Shown here: positions 44,444 through 52,981 of the stretch, one piece after another
Position numbering within the stretch: position 1 is the stretch's first letter
Layout of the letters: each line of letters starts with the position of its first letter
Assembly: GCA_004376055.2 (NCBI GenBank)
Contig: CP049016.1
Span: forward strand, 310,001-374,000
DNA length: 64,000 nt
From: Nitrospirales bacterium LBB_01
Lineage (GTDB): Bacteria; Nitrospirota; Thermodesulfovibrionia; Thermodesulfovibrionales; Magnetobacteriaceae
Reading direction: 5' to 3'
The notes under the pieces: model-generated
The model's database searches: none
What the model was told of the DNA's origin: nothing
Seen by the model: only the letters and a program-made list of their open reading frames with translations
Position numbers and translations under genes: made by a program

Positions 44444-44469
44444 TAGGGGCGAATAATTATTCGCCCCTA
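44444..44469. repeat. Perfect 26-bp palindrome before the major head gene
   Basis: Arms TAGGGGCGAATAA and TTATTCGCCCCTA are fully complementary with no loop bases. It lies 1 base after the decoration gene stop and 25 bases before the head-protein start. There is no T run after it, so it may be a transcript-stabilising or pausing hairpin rather than a terminator, or a small mobile repeat. Confidence 0.8.
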
Positions 44470-44494
44470 AGGAAACAATAAGGAGGAAACAAAA

Positions 44495-45373
44495 GTGATA
44501 CTAAATCAACAAACATTGGATGCCATATATCAGTCATTCTCTCTGGTATTTGACACTGCCTTTAACGACATTACGCCTCTCTATCAGCGTATTGCAATGG
44601 TTGTGCAGTCACAAACCAGAGAGCAAAAGTACGGATTTCTGGGAGCATTCCCGCGGATGAGAGAGTGGGTCGGTGACCGTGTGCTTCAAAACATCTCAAC
44701 ACACGATTTCACCATCAAAAACAAGGACTTTGAAAGCACAATAGAAGTTGATAGAAACGACATCGAAGACGACAATCTGGGAATCTACAATCCTATCGTT
44801 CAGGAATTTGCCCGCATTGCTGCAACGCACCCAGATGAGTTAATTTTTGAACTCTTTAAAGACGGCACTGCAAATGAATGCTACGATGGCAAGGCGTTCT
44901 TTGCTGCAAACCACACTGTTAACGGCGTTACTGTATCAAACTTTGCTGACGACAGCAACACACCGTGGTATCTTCTTGACTTAAGCAGAGCGCTTAAACC
45001 ATTTGTGTTTCAAAGCCGCAGGAATGTTGAGTTTGTAAGTCTTGATAACATGAAAGACGCAAATGCGTTTTTTAAACGCAAGTACATCTATGGCTTAGAT
45101 GTCAGATACAACGCAGGATATGGCCTGTGGCAGTTAGCGTACAGGTCTGAAAAAACCCTTGATGCAACCAACTACTCATCGGCACGTTCCGCAATGATGC
45201 AATACACTGATGATAACGGACGGCCACTTGGCATAATGCCTACTATGTTGGTAGTGCCTCCATCTTTAGAGGGCGAGGCACGCGCTCTTCTTATGAACGA
45301 CACAACCACAGCCGGGGCTACCAACATGTGGAAAGGTACCTCAGAGCTTCTGGTTGCGCCTTGGCTGGAATAG
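44495..45373 (+). CDS. Mu T-like major head protein
   Basis: 292 residues from a GTG with AAGGAGG upstream. Matches the Mu gpT family: QSFSLVFDTAFND, FLGAFPRMREWVGDRVLQNIS, FESTIEVDRNDIEDDNLGIYNPIVQEFAR, HPDELIFELFKDG and GKAFFAANHTVNG. It is the main capsid subunit and is intact. Confidence 0.93.
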   Translation: MILNQQTLDAIYQSFSLVFDTAFNDITPLYQRIAMVVQSQTREQKYGFLGAFPRMREWVGDRVLQNISTHDFTIKNKDFESTIEVDRNDIEDDNLGIYNPIVQEFARIAATHPDELIFELFKDGTANECYDGKAFFAANHTVNGVTVSNFADDSNTPWYLLDLSRALKPFVFQSRRNVEFVSLDNMKDANAFFKRKYIYGLDVRYNAGYGLWQLAYRSEKTLDATNYSSARSAMMQYTDDNGRPLGIMPTMLVVPPSLEGEARALLMNDTTTAGATNMWKGTSELLVAPWLE

Positions 45374-45384
45374 GGGAGGTTTAA

Positions 45385-45810
45385 ATGTATATAACGGCAA
45401 CGGACATATGTGCGGTAATTAAAGAGGCGGCAGTCATTGAGTTAACGGATGACGAAAACACAGGGTCGGCTAATGTTGACTTTGTAAATTCTGCGATAAC
45501 CCAATCGGATGGAGTTATTGACAGTTATCTGGCAACACGGTATAAGCTGCCGCTTTCTCTGGTGCCGGATGTCATTAAGTCCGTTGCCGTTACACTTACC
45601 GTGTATAATCTGTATCAACGTTCTTCGTTAGAAATTGATGAAAAGATCAAAAGGGCCTATACAGATGCGGTCTCTTTACTAAAAGACATTTCAAAGGGTG
45701 CAGCTTCATTAGGCCTTGAGGAAAGAACCACAACATCAGCAGATCTGGCTGAGTCAAACAAAACAACAACTGACAGGGTGTTTACCCTCGATAAGCTAAA
45801 GGGCTGGTAA
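45385..45810 (+). CDS. Mu gp36-like protein (DUF1320)
   Basis: 141 residues. Pattern: YITATDICAVIKEAAVIELTDDE, AITQSDGVIDSYLATRYKLPL and VPDVIKSVAVTLTVYNLYQRS. DUF1320 proteins are head-tail joining components. The distance to the head gene is 11 bases, and GGGGAGGT precedes the ATG. Confidence 0.85.
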   Translation: MYITATDICAVIKEAAVIELTDDENTGSANVDFVNSAITQSDGVIDSYLATRYKLPLSLVPDVIKSVAVTLTVYNLYQRSSLEIDEKIKRAYTDAVSLLKDISKGAASLGLEERTTTSADLAESNKTTTDRVFTLDKLKGW

Positions 45811-45825
45811 GGGGTCAGCGACCCC
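45811..45825 (+). repeat. GGGGTCAGCGACCCC hairpin repeat, copy 2
   Basis: GGGGTC-AGC-GACCCC, directly after the gp36-like stop codon and followed by CTGCGGTAAGGGA. Confidence 0.85.
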
Positions 45826-45843
45826 CTGCGGTAAGGGATAAGA

Positions 45844-46308
45844 ATGTTAAAAATCGAGGAAATGGAAACCCTGATAACAGATACACTGAATCAGGTCACT
45901 GGGCTTACCACTGTTGATATACACGTCGGCAATATTGAGGATGCACTCACAGGCAGCATGAAATTACCGGCAGCGCTTGTGGTTTACAAAGGCGCTAAGG
46001 CAAACCTACAGACAGAGGGAGGTTTGGAGCTTCTGTATAACGTTGACTTCAGCTTTACCGTCTTTGTTATCGCAAAGGGGGTCAGCGACCCCAGGCGTAA
46101 CGGGAAAAAAGATACCAAAGTGGGAGTTAAAACGTTACTTGAGGACATAAGAGGAATTCTAAATGGATTACAACAAGACTCAGCCACTTTGATTTGGGAG
46201 GAGGAGAGTCTTGAGGTTATGACAAAAACAGGAATTGCAGTGTACTCCCAGCATTATAGATGCAGGGAGGCACTGACAGCTAAGAGGGGTCAGCGACCCA
46301 CGGCATAA
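45844..46308 (+). CDS. Mu gp37-like protein (DUF1834)
   Basis: 154 residues. Starts MLKIEEMETLITDTLNQVTGL and contains VDIHVGNIEDAL and VDFSFTVFVIAKGVSDPRRNGKKDTKVGVKTLLEDIRGILNGL, the DUF1834 pattern of head-tail/neck proteins. Two copies of the GGGGTC hairpin repeat lie inside the coding region (46077 and 46286) and encode GVSDPR and RGQRPT, so the repeat has been absorbed into the protein. Confidence 0.82.
   Translation: MLKIEEMETLITDTLNQVTGLTTVDIHVGNIEDALTGSMKLPAALVVYKGAKANLQTEGGLELLYNVDFSFTVFVIAKGVSDPRRNGKKDTKVGVKTLLEDIRGILNGLQQDSATLIWEEESLEVMTKTGIAVYSQHYRCREALTAKRGQRPTA
46077..46092 (+). repeat. GGGGTCAGCGACCCC hairpin repeat, copy 3 (coding)
   Basis: In the gp37-like gene, followed by AGGCGTAACGGGA; read in frame as a GVSDP segment. 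Confidence 0.85.
46286..46299 (+). repeat. GGGGTCAGCGACCC hairpin repeat, copy 4 (coding)
   Basis: At the very 3' end of the gp37-like gene, followed by ACGGCATAAAGGAG, so that the repeat's tail provides the stop codon and abuts the next ribosome site. Confidence 0.85.
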
Positions 46309-46322
46309 AGGAGTAATGTTTA

Positions 46323-46700
46323 ATGAAAAAAATAGTTCACATAGGTTTAATAATAGCAATTTTAGCACTGGCAACCATATCGTTTGCTGATAGTTTTACA
46401 TTGATTGAAAAAAGCGCAACAGGTGCGGCAGCCTCCCAGGTGTTAATCAAACCGCTTAAAGACTGGACGTGTCAGGTAACGACAAGCAAGGTGGCTGATA
46501 ATGCAACGGTAGCCCTTGAGGGCAGTGTAACCGGCGAGTATTTCGGTAAGATGGTTAAGTACGATTTAACCGCTTCAGACCTTAGTGAAAAAACTGCCTT
46601 TTTTAGCGTTACAGGCATACCGGTTAAGTACGTCAGGGGCAATCTGTTAAATAACCCCGATAACGCAACCATCAAGATGTCCTGTATCGGTACGGAATAA
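46323..46700 (+). CDS. Exported small protein of unknown function in the phage module
   Basis: 125 residues with a clear Sec signal peptide (KKIVHIGLIIAILALATISFA, cleavage near FADS). The mature 100 residues are beta-rich with two Cys (WTCQV, KMSCIGTE). It lies 14 bases after the gp37-like gene in the same direction with a good ribosome site. In Mu-like phages this position would hold the tail sheath. A Sec-exported protein here is unexpected. Family not recognised. Confidence 0.75.
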   Translation: MKKIVHIGLIIAILALATISFADSFTLIEKSATGAAASQVLIKPLKDWTCQVTTSKVADNATVALEGSVTGEYFGKMVKYDLTASDLSEKTAFFSVTGIPVKYVRGNLLNNPDNATIKMSCIGTE

Positions 46701-46712
46701 CAGGAGAAAGCG

Positions 46713-48139
46713 ATGAAAAGGATAATAACGTTTATCATATTGTCAACATTATTTATTACTTCAGCATATGCGTGGCAGGTTAACGGAGGCTGGGGTGGGG
46801 CTGCATCATATGGCGGTGGCGGCGGCGATACATATAACTACAGTTATACTATTAACGGAGATACTCTTACCACCGATAATATCACAGAGGCCTCTCGTAA
46901 GTACTGGCATGATTACTTGCTTTATCAGACTCTTGCCGGGCACCTATACACTGACAATATAACAGAAGGCAGCAATAAATTGTTTTTTACAAACAGTAGA
47001 GCAAGAGCAGCACTATCAGCAGGCACAGGGATAGGATACGATTCAGGCACGGGTATTATCACCGCTACAGGTGGAGCAGGAACATGGGGCAGCATTACCG
47101 GAAATATAACAACTCAGAGCGACTTAGCTCCTTGGTTTCGTGATAGATTTGTACAGTATTATAATTTACAGAAGTTAGATAATATCACCGATGTAACAAT
47201 AACATCTCCTGCTGATGGGCAAGTGTTAACTTATAGCTCTGGCAATTGGACAAATGCGACCCCATCGGGCTCTGGTGCAGTTACATGGGGCAGTATCACA
47301 GGGACGCTAAGTACACAGGCTGATTTATATAGTCAACTCATACAATCAGGCACTAACACAAAGATATTATTTGGCGATAAGACATGGCAATCCCTTTATT
47401 ACGATAATATCACAGGGGGTGGTAGTCTCTCGGCTAAAGATATTGCCTTTACTGGTTCACTCTCAAAGACTACAACTAATGGTATCGCCTACTTTTATGG
47501 TAATAAGCTATACACAGGTGGGTTAGTAACGGATAATGTTACAGAGGGAATCAATGAATATTGGCATGATGCGTCAGTCTTTTCGGCGATAAATGGCAAA
47601 CTCTACTACGACAATATAACAGACAGCGCAACGATACATCCTTTTACTGATACATACCGGAACTATCTTAATCAGAGTGTGACAAATACTGCAAGCCCGA
47701 CTTTTGCCGGCGTGACAACCAATGCTGTAACAACGGGCACTCTGTATGCTTCAGCGCCGGTTACTTTTGCAAGCAGTATCACAACTCCGTTATCGGGCTA
47801 CATGAAGGCTGTTACTTCAGGGGTAGTTACAGCAGCCAGTATAAATATGACCAATTTAGGAGATGTGAATATAGCCTCTCCCTCAAACAATCAGGTGCTG
47901 ACCTATAATGGCACAAAGTGGGTTAATGCTGCTGCTCAGGGTGGCGGTTCATCAGTTGCCTTTGATAATTTCACTCTAAAAACAGGCTCTAATGGGGTCA
48001 CCAAAGTAGCTGACAGAATAGAGGAAAATATCTTTATGAATGCCCTCAGAATATCCGCTAATGCCTCTATGTCAATGTATCAAATGGTAGATGGGATTGT
48101 GGATAAGTTTAAGGATAATAATACCATCAGCTTAACAGG
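46713..48139 (+). CDS. Tail-fibre-like repeat protein with signal peptide, cut by IS
   Basis: 475 residues before the IS junction; the frame then runs 11 codons into the IS. It has a signal peptide (RIITFIILSTLFITSAYA). The body has repeated units of the tail-fibre type: TDNITEGSNKLFFTNSRARAAL, SAGTGIGYDSGTGIITATG, LTYSSGNWTNATPSGS and LTYNGTKWVNAA. Such repeats are common in phage tail fibres, but a Sec signal is not. The C-terminal domain is missing because IS copy 2 lies in the gene. Confidence 0.8.
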
Positions 48140-48206
48140 TATAGTGGATCCCAAATATGAGACAATCAGTTAAGATAGAGCTGGTTGTAATGAATGGGAG
48201 GATAAA

Positions 48207-48500
48207 ATGAAAAACAGACGGAAGTTTGGCAAAGAGTACAAAGCAAAAGTAGCAATAGAAGCGCTCAAAGGTCAGAGGACAGCCAATGAGATAGCGCAGG
48301 AATTTGATATTCATGTGAACCAGGTGAATGAATGGAAAAAGCATTTAGTAGAAGGGGCGTCAACGTTATTTAATGGAGTGCAAGAAAATTCTCAGGCGGC
48401 ATATGAATCAGAGCGAGAGCGGTTATATAGTCAAATAGGGAAGTTGCAAGTAGAAGTGGACTGGCTAAAAAAAAAGAGCCTGTTACTTGCGCAACGGTAA
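48207..48500 (+). CDS. IS3-family transposase OrfA (copy 2)
   Basis: 97 residues, identical in protein sequence to OrfA of copy 1. HTH and coiled coil as described there. The slippery A9 run lies at 48467-48475; the -1 frame stays open from there into orfB. Confidence 0.95.
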   Translation: MKNRRKFGKEYKAKVAIEALKGQRTANEIAQEFDIHVNQVNEWKKHLVEGASTLFNGVQENSQAAYESERERLYSQIGKLQVEVDWLKKKSLLLAQR

Positions 48501-48514
48501 GTGAGAAACGAGCG

Positions 48515-49342
48515 ATGATAGAGCCAGCAAATAAGGAATTGAGTATTCGTCAGCAGTGTAACCTGCTAAGCCTTCCACGCTCCAGTTATTATCGTCAGGC
48601 AGTACCGGAGAGCGAGGAGAATTTGAAGGTGATGAGGGCAATAGATGAGCAGTACACAATGCATCCATGGTATGGAAGCCGCACAATGGTTTACATTCTT
48701 TTCCGAGCAGGATATAAAGTAAATCGCAAGCGAGTAAAGCGTTTGATGATGTTGATGGGTCTTGTATCTATAGCACCCAGAAAAAGAACGACAGTACGGA
48801 ATAAGCAACATAAAGTTTACCCTTATCTACTGCGATTATTAGATATTACTATCATCAACCAAGTCTGGTGCAGTGATATAACGTATATTCGAATGAGACA
48901 TGGCTTTGTGTATCTGACAGCAGTAATGGACTGGTATAGCCGCTATGTGCTGTCATGGGAGGTGTCAGTGACAATGGATGATGGTTTTTGCGTAAGTAGC
49001 CTTGAGCGAGCCCTTAGGCTCTATGGCAGTCCTGAGATATTCAACACAGATCAAGGCAGCCAGTATACAGGGGCAGCGTTTATCAATGTGCTTCAGAGCA
49101 ATGGGATTCGGATAAGTATGGATGGCAGAGGACGGGCTATGGATAATATCATGATTGAGCGGCTGTGGCGCAGTGTCAAGTATGAGGAGGTTTATATAAA
49201 AGATTATGAAACTGTTGATGAGTTGATTAAAGCGCTAAGGAGCTATTTTGATTTTTATAACAATGAGCGTCCGCATTCTACGCTTAGAGGCAAAACACCT
49301 GCCGAGGTTTATAAAAGCTCTGATTTTGCGATGGCGGCGTAA
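48515..49342 (+). CDS. IS3-family transposase OrfB (copy 2)
   Basis: 275 residues with an intact DDE triad (WCSDITYI, DQGSQYTG, ERLWRSVKYEE). One residue differs from copy 1 (NKELSIRQQ). A -1 frameshift on the A9 run would fuse OrfA directly through EPVTCATVSEKRAMIEPA. Near identity of the copies points to recent activity. Confidence 0.95.
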   Translation: MIEPANKELSIRQQCNLLSLPRSSYYRQAVPESEENLKVMRAIDEQYTMHPWYGSRTMVYILFRAGYKVNRKRVKRLMMLMGLVSIAPRKRTTVRNKQHKVYPYLLRLLDITIINQVWCSDITYIRMRHGFVYLTAVMDWYSRYVLSWEVSVTMDDGFCVSSLERALRLYGSPEIFNTDQGSQYTGAAFINVLQSNGIRISMDGRGRAMDNIMIERLWRSVKYEEVYIKDYETVDELIKALRSYFDFYNNERPHSTLRGKTPAEVYKSSDFAMAA

Positions 49343-49423
49343 GGATGCATTACCCTATCCCTTACCCTTATACTAACAGACTAAATACCCTCTTAGAGGG
49401 CTATACCTTAAGTCCACTAAAAA

Positions 49424-51454
49424 GTGGTCTTGACAATGGGGTCCACTATAGTTGGATATAAATGCGAGTCGTGTAATTTTCACACAATATTTTCAGGGGA
49501 AAAACAAGAAGAAGTACGGCTTCAGTTGCGTTTTGTCAACGATAGAATGGGATATTTTCGTGTTACGACTATTCCTCTAAAGACAGAGCAGGGTGCTGTA
49601 TATGCAGGTCTTTCCTACTTTGAAGAGGATAGATCTGTGAGTATGTTCAAGTTAAATCACGATGAGAGAATACTTGCTTTTTTAAATACATTTACTCAAC
49701 ATGGTTTTACGAGGGCAAGGTACTTTGAGATTGAGGGCTTACCGGTTTGTCAAATTGATACAGATGGAAAAGGCCGCAAAAGATGGATTATGACTGCCGT
49801 GTCTGAGACTGGTGGCGGAGTAAGGGATGATTTTAAAGGAAAAAGAAAACCTTTTGATTTTAAGCCTAATTCAGATATCGAAAACAAAACTAAGTATATG
49901 GTAGAAAACACATCAGCAGTATCGTTATGGGTTGCTGATGTTGAAATGGGAAATGCCCCTAACTGGTTAAAAATTATATTCTATGACGAAAAAACAAATG
50001 AACCCATAGCAGTAATTGCAGCTGACAAAAGAGATGACCACATTTCAAAAGTGGGAATGGTTGGCTTTGAGTATTCAGATAAAAAGAGCAGGGAAATTTT
50101 AGACAATGGCACTCAGTTCTTAGAAGCTTTCTATCCATTACTTTCAAATGTTATAAGTGATTGCATATATGCCAAAAGGAAAGAACGTGAGATTGAGGTC
50201 AATAATAAAATTATGGACGCTGAGGCGGAAATTGCTAATTCTGACGACATAAACACAGCCCTTAACACACTATTAAAAACATGTGTTAGCTTGACAAATG
50301 CAAAGGGCGCAAATCTGATGAAACTAAGCACTGATAAGACATACATTGAAAAAGTAGCCGGTATGGGGGCTTTGCAAGAGTTATGGCCTAAAAAAATATC
50401 TATAACTGACAAACCATGCTCAATTACGAATTCAATTCCTTGTGTTATCATTATGAAAGAGAATTTAAAAAATAATAATATAAGAAGGCTTGTTTGTCAG
50501 GAAATACATGGCCCTTCACGTAAATGCTCTTTTATAGAGGATGAAGGTTTAAAGGAGTTGATTGAAAACGTACAAGTTCTGAAAAAAATTAAACAAATAT
50601 TAAAAGAAAAACACACATGGGGCTGTTTTATCATAGATTATGAAAACGAAACTATAGGTACGATAAGTCTGCGCTACGAAGCCCCCTATAGTATAACTAA
50701 CAGTACCGTAAAAGTGATAGAAAAATTTATAAACAAAGTAAGACCAATTTTAGCTATGGTTCGTGCAAAGGAGGAGGTGTCAACGCTGCCGATAAGAATT
50801 ACCCATGAGCTAAAAGCGCCTGCTGCACATATCCGCAACATATTGTCGAGTCTTAATAGAATTGAGGACAAAGAGGATTTTAATATAAGATATAAACAAT
50901 ATGCTGCTGCTTTATATAGGGAGGCAGAATTCATTTTAGCAACTGTAGATAGTGTAAGAACAGCAGAAACAGATTCTCGATGGAGAAGAGACGATATTCT
51001 TGAAAATCCAGGGCAGGAAATCGAAAATATCATAGAAATTTTTAGTGATAATGTGAAATATCCAAGCAAAACTATACTGTTCAATAGTGAGGGATTTCCT
51101 AAAAAAATAAAATTTGACAGAGACGCCTTTAGACTTGTGATTACAAATCTATTAACAAATTCCTTCAAATATACGCCTGATGATGGTAAGATAAAAATAA
51201 CTCACAGGAGGGAAAAAGATTTTTTTTATATTTCTTTCATTGACAACGGAATAGGAGTTGAAGAAGCGGATAATAATAGTATATTTGAAAAGTACAAAAC
51301 CGGTTCAAATATTAAAAGTACAGCTACTCAGGCAAGCGGCATAGGGTTAGCTACAGTCAAAAGTATAATGAAATATCATGGCGGGGATGTCGTTTTAGAA
51401 AGTTTGAGAAATCCAACAATATTCACTATAAAAATTGAAACGGAGATTATGTGA
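49424..51454 (+). CDS. GAF-containing sensor histidine kinase, 5'-truncated by IS
   Basis: The frame begins inside the IS end (possible starts GTG 49424, TTG 49430, ATG 49436); native sequence starts at about 49451. Features: a CESC motif, about two GAF-like regions (ending near residue 260 and 450), an H-box THELKAPAAHIRNIL, an N-box LLTNSFKYTPDDGKI, and G-boxes DNGIGVEEAD and ASGIGLATVKSIMKYHGG. The kinase core is intact. Any missing N-terminal sensor cannot be judged. The IS end carries an outward TTGACA (49430-49435) that could help transcription. It is followed at once by a receiver gene. Confidence 0.82.
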   Translation: MVLTMGSTIVGYKCESCNFHTIFSGEKQEEVRLQLRFVNDRMGYFRVTTIPLKTEQGAVYAGLSYFEEDRSVSMFKLNHDERILAFLNTFTQHGFTRARYFEIEGLPVCQIDTDGKGRKRWIMTAVSETGGGVRDDFKGKRKPFDFKPNSDIENKTKYMVENTSAVSLWVADVEMGNAPNWLKIIFYDEKTNEPIAVIAADKRDDHISKVGMVGFEYSDKKSREILDNGTQFLEAFYPLLSNVISDCIYAKRKEREIEVNNKIMDAEAEIANSDDINTALNTLLKTCVSLTNAKGANLMKLSTDKTYIEKVAGMGALQELWPKKISITDKPCSITNSIPCVIIMKENLKNNNIRRLVCQEIHGPSRKCSFIEDEGLKELIENVQVLKKIKQILKEKHTWGCFIIDYENETIGTISLRYEAPYSITNSTVKVIEKFINKVRPILAMVRAKEEVSTLPIRITHELKAPAAHIRNILSSLNRIEDKEDFNIRYKQYAAALYREAEFILATVDSVRTAETDSRWRRDDILENPGQEIENIIEIFSDNVKYPSKTILFNSEGFPKKIKFDRDAFRLVITNLLTNSFKYTPDDGKIKITHRREKDFFYISFIDNGIGVEEADNNSIFEKYKTGSNIKSTATQASGIGLATVKSIMKYHGGDVVLESLRNPTIFTIKIETEIM

Positions 51455-51455
51455 T

Positions 51456-51977
51456 ATGGAGAAAAAGACAGTACTTTTCGTTGATGATGAGCCGGATAGA
51501 GTGGACATATATGTTGATGAGCTCAAGTTTAGCGGCTGGAATGTAATTTTTGAAAATAACTTAAGAAATGCTGAAAACATTATTAAGGCGAGAAAAAATG
51601 AGATAAACATTTTGATACTGGATGTTATGATGCCTATTGATCCCAAAATTCTATTTGAAGATACAGATTGGTTTGGATTAAGACAGGAAACAACTTTCAC
51701 AGGGATTGCGTTTTATAGCTACTTGTTAAGAAACAACTTAATAACAAATATCCCTGTTCTTATTTTTACGAATAACCCTGTAGACAGTATTCCCGAGGGT
51801 GTTTATGATGGTGTTGAAAACTTTATTGATATACGTGTGAAAACTAATGTGCTGCCTCATGATCTTCCAGAAATAATTAACAATCTATTGGAAAAGTATA
51901 ATAAAGCAGATAAACCAAATATCATTATAGACAAGATGTTGCATTTTTTTCAATCAATCAAAGGCTTATTCAAGTAG
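51456..51977 (+). CDS. Receiver-domain-only response regulator
   Basis: 173 residues from ATG 51456, 1 base after the kinase stop. Receiver motifs: TVLFVDDEPDRV (acid pair), ILILDVMMP (phosphoacceptor Asp), VLIFTNNP (Thr) and a Lys in RVKTNV. About 25 extra residues (PKILFEDTDWFGLRQETTFTG) sit after the phospho-Asp loop. No DNA-binding or enzymatic output domain; the short tail has a hydrophobic helix (MLHFFQSIKGLF). It probably acts by protein contact with a neighbour gene product. Confidence 0.85.
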   Translation: MEKKTVLFVDDEPDRVDIYVDELKFSGWNVIFENNLRNAENIIKARKNEINILILDVMMPIDPKILFEDTDWFGLRQETTFTGIAFYSYLLRNNLITNIPVLIFTNNPVDSIPEGVYDGVENFIDIRVKTNVLPHDLPEIINNLLEKYNKADKPNIIIDKMLHFFQSIKGLFK

Positions 51978-51992
51978 AGGGATAGAGAGAAT

Positions 51993-52837
51993 ATGAACAA
52001 TGTAATAGCTACTAATTATTTTTATAGTAATAGTTTCCTGTTGATACTTCTTATTGTGATACTTATTCTAACTTTAAAAAGACAATATATAGTAGATGAC
52101 ATTTTTAAGGATAAATATTCACTTAAAGTGAAAGATTATTTTATAACAATTGTCTTAGTCGTTGTATTATATTATGTAATAATTGGCTTATTGCTTCTAT
52201 TCAGTGAAATTATTACAAGGGTTTTTTATCATAATCATGAAATATATAGTAAGGGAGGTAGTAAAGACACAAAAGAAACTACTCCAATATTTCAAATGTT
52301 TGCAATATTTGTTGCAGTTGTAACAGGCGTTATTTTTATGTACTCAAGCAGACTATCGATAATGTTAATGATAAGCTCAAAGAGATTACTAAAATACGTG
52401 ATGATCTAAAAGGTATTAAAGAGGTAAACGATAAATATACGGATTTATACAACAAAGTAACTGCCAAAGTAAAAAATATGGGGAAAAGTACAGACGATCT
52501 ATACTCAATAATATTTAAACCTGCTGAGCAAGTCTTTGCCTACATAAATTCTGCTTTAGGAGATAATGTAAATAATGACAGAGCTTTATATTTACATTCG
52601 GAATTTACATTTTACAAAGTGATGTTTTTACTTGCACACTCAGATAAGAAGAAGCGTAAAAATGCACTTAAAGAAATAGACAGACATTTAAAAGATGAAA
52701 ATATTACAAAAAATATTGACTTAAATATGGTTGAAAACTATCTAAAATGGCATGGTGAACATGATGAGGATAAAGAGATAAGAGAAGAATCACTTAAGAT
52801 TTTGGGCAGATTAGAACGCATAATCAGGCAAAAGGTA
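51993..52837 (+). pseudogene. Membrane/coiled-coil protein, frameshifted and cut by IS remnant
   Basis: First part (51993-about 52340): three membrane helices (FLLILLIVILILTL, YFITIVLVVVLYYVIIGLLLLF, FAIFVAVVTGVIFMY). The frame then ends at 52409. The -1 frame from the T5 run at 52333-52337 continues as a coiled coil (NVNDKLKEITKIRDDLKGIKEVNDKY) and a helical domain to 52837, where an IS end interrupts it. A one-base T slip joins the two exactly as GVIF-YVLKQTIDNV. So it is either a recent frameshift mutation or a -1 frameshift site. Function unknown; linked to the kinase-receiver pair by position. Confidence 0.7.
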
Positions 52838-52964
52838 TATAGTGGACCCCATTGTCAAGACCACTTTTTAGTGGACTTAAGGTATAGCCCTCTAAGAGGG
52901 TATTTAGTCTGTTAGTATAAGGGTAAGGGATAGGGTAATGCATCCTTACGCCGCCATCGCAAAA
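52838..52964 (-). mobile_element. IS3-family remnant, 127 bp of one end
   Basis: Identical over its length to 40221-40347 of copy 1: the TATAGTGGACCCC end plus the last codons of orfB (CCGCCATCGCAAAA). It then breaks off into AAAGTTACCCC. It interrupts the preceding gene. Identity with the full copies shows the loss is recent. Confidence 0.95.
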
Positions 52965-52981
52965 AAAGTTACCCCCCTCTT

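Larger units (their letters stand above)
48140..49450 (+). mobile_element. IS3-family insertion sequence, copy 2 (1311 bp)
   Basis: Same length and ends as copy 1, in inverted orientation. Flanks are AGG on the left and GTT on the right, so there is no target duplication. The two sides therefore probably did not come from a single simple insertion: a deletion or recombination between IS copies is likely. It truncates the tail-fibre-like gene on the left and the histidine kinase on the right. Confidence 0.95.

Noticed and set aside
40221-49450. A composite transposon carrying the phage module between the two IS copies
   Set aside because: There is no shared target duplication at the outer ends (GTA left, GTT right), and both ends cut genes that belong to different units.
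52478-52915. An independent 145-residue gene starting at ATG 52478
   Set aside because: The same frame is open well upstream with coiled-coil coding, and the last 22 residues are read from the IS remnant, so it is a piece of the broken gene.
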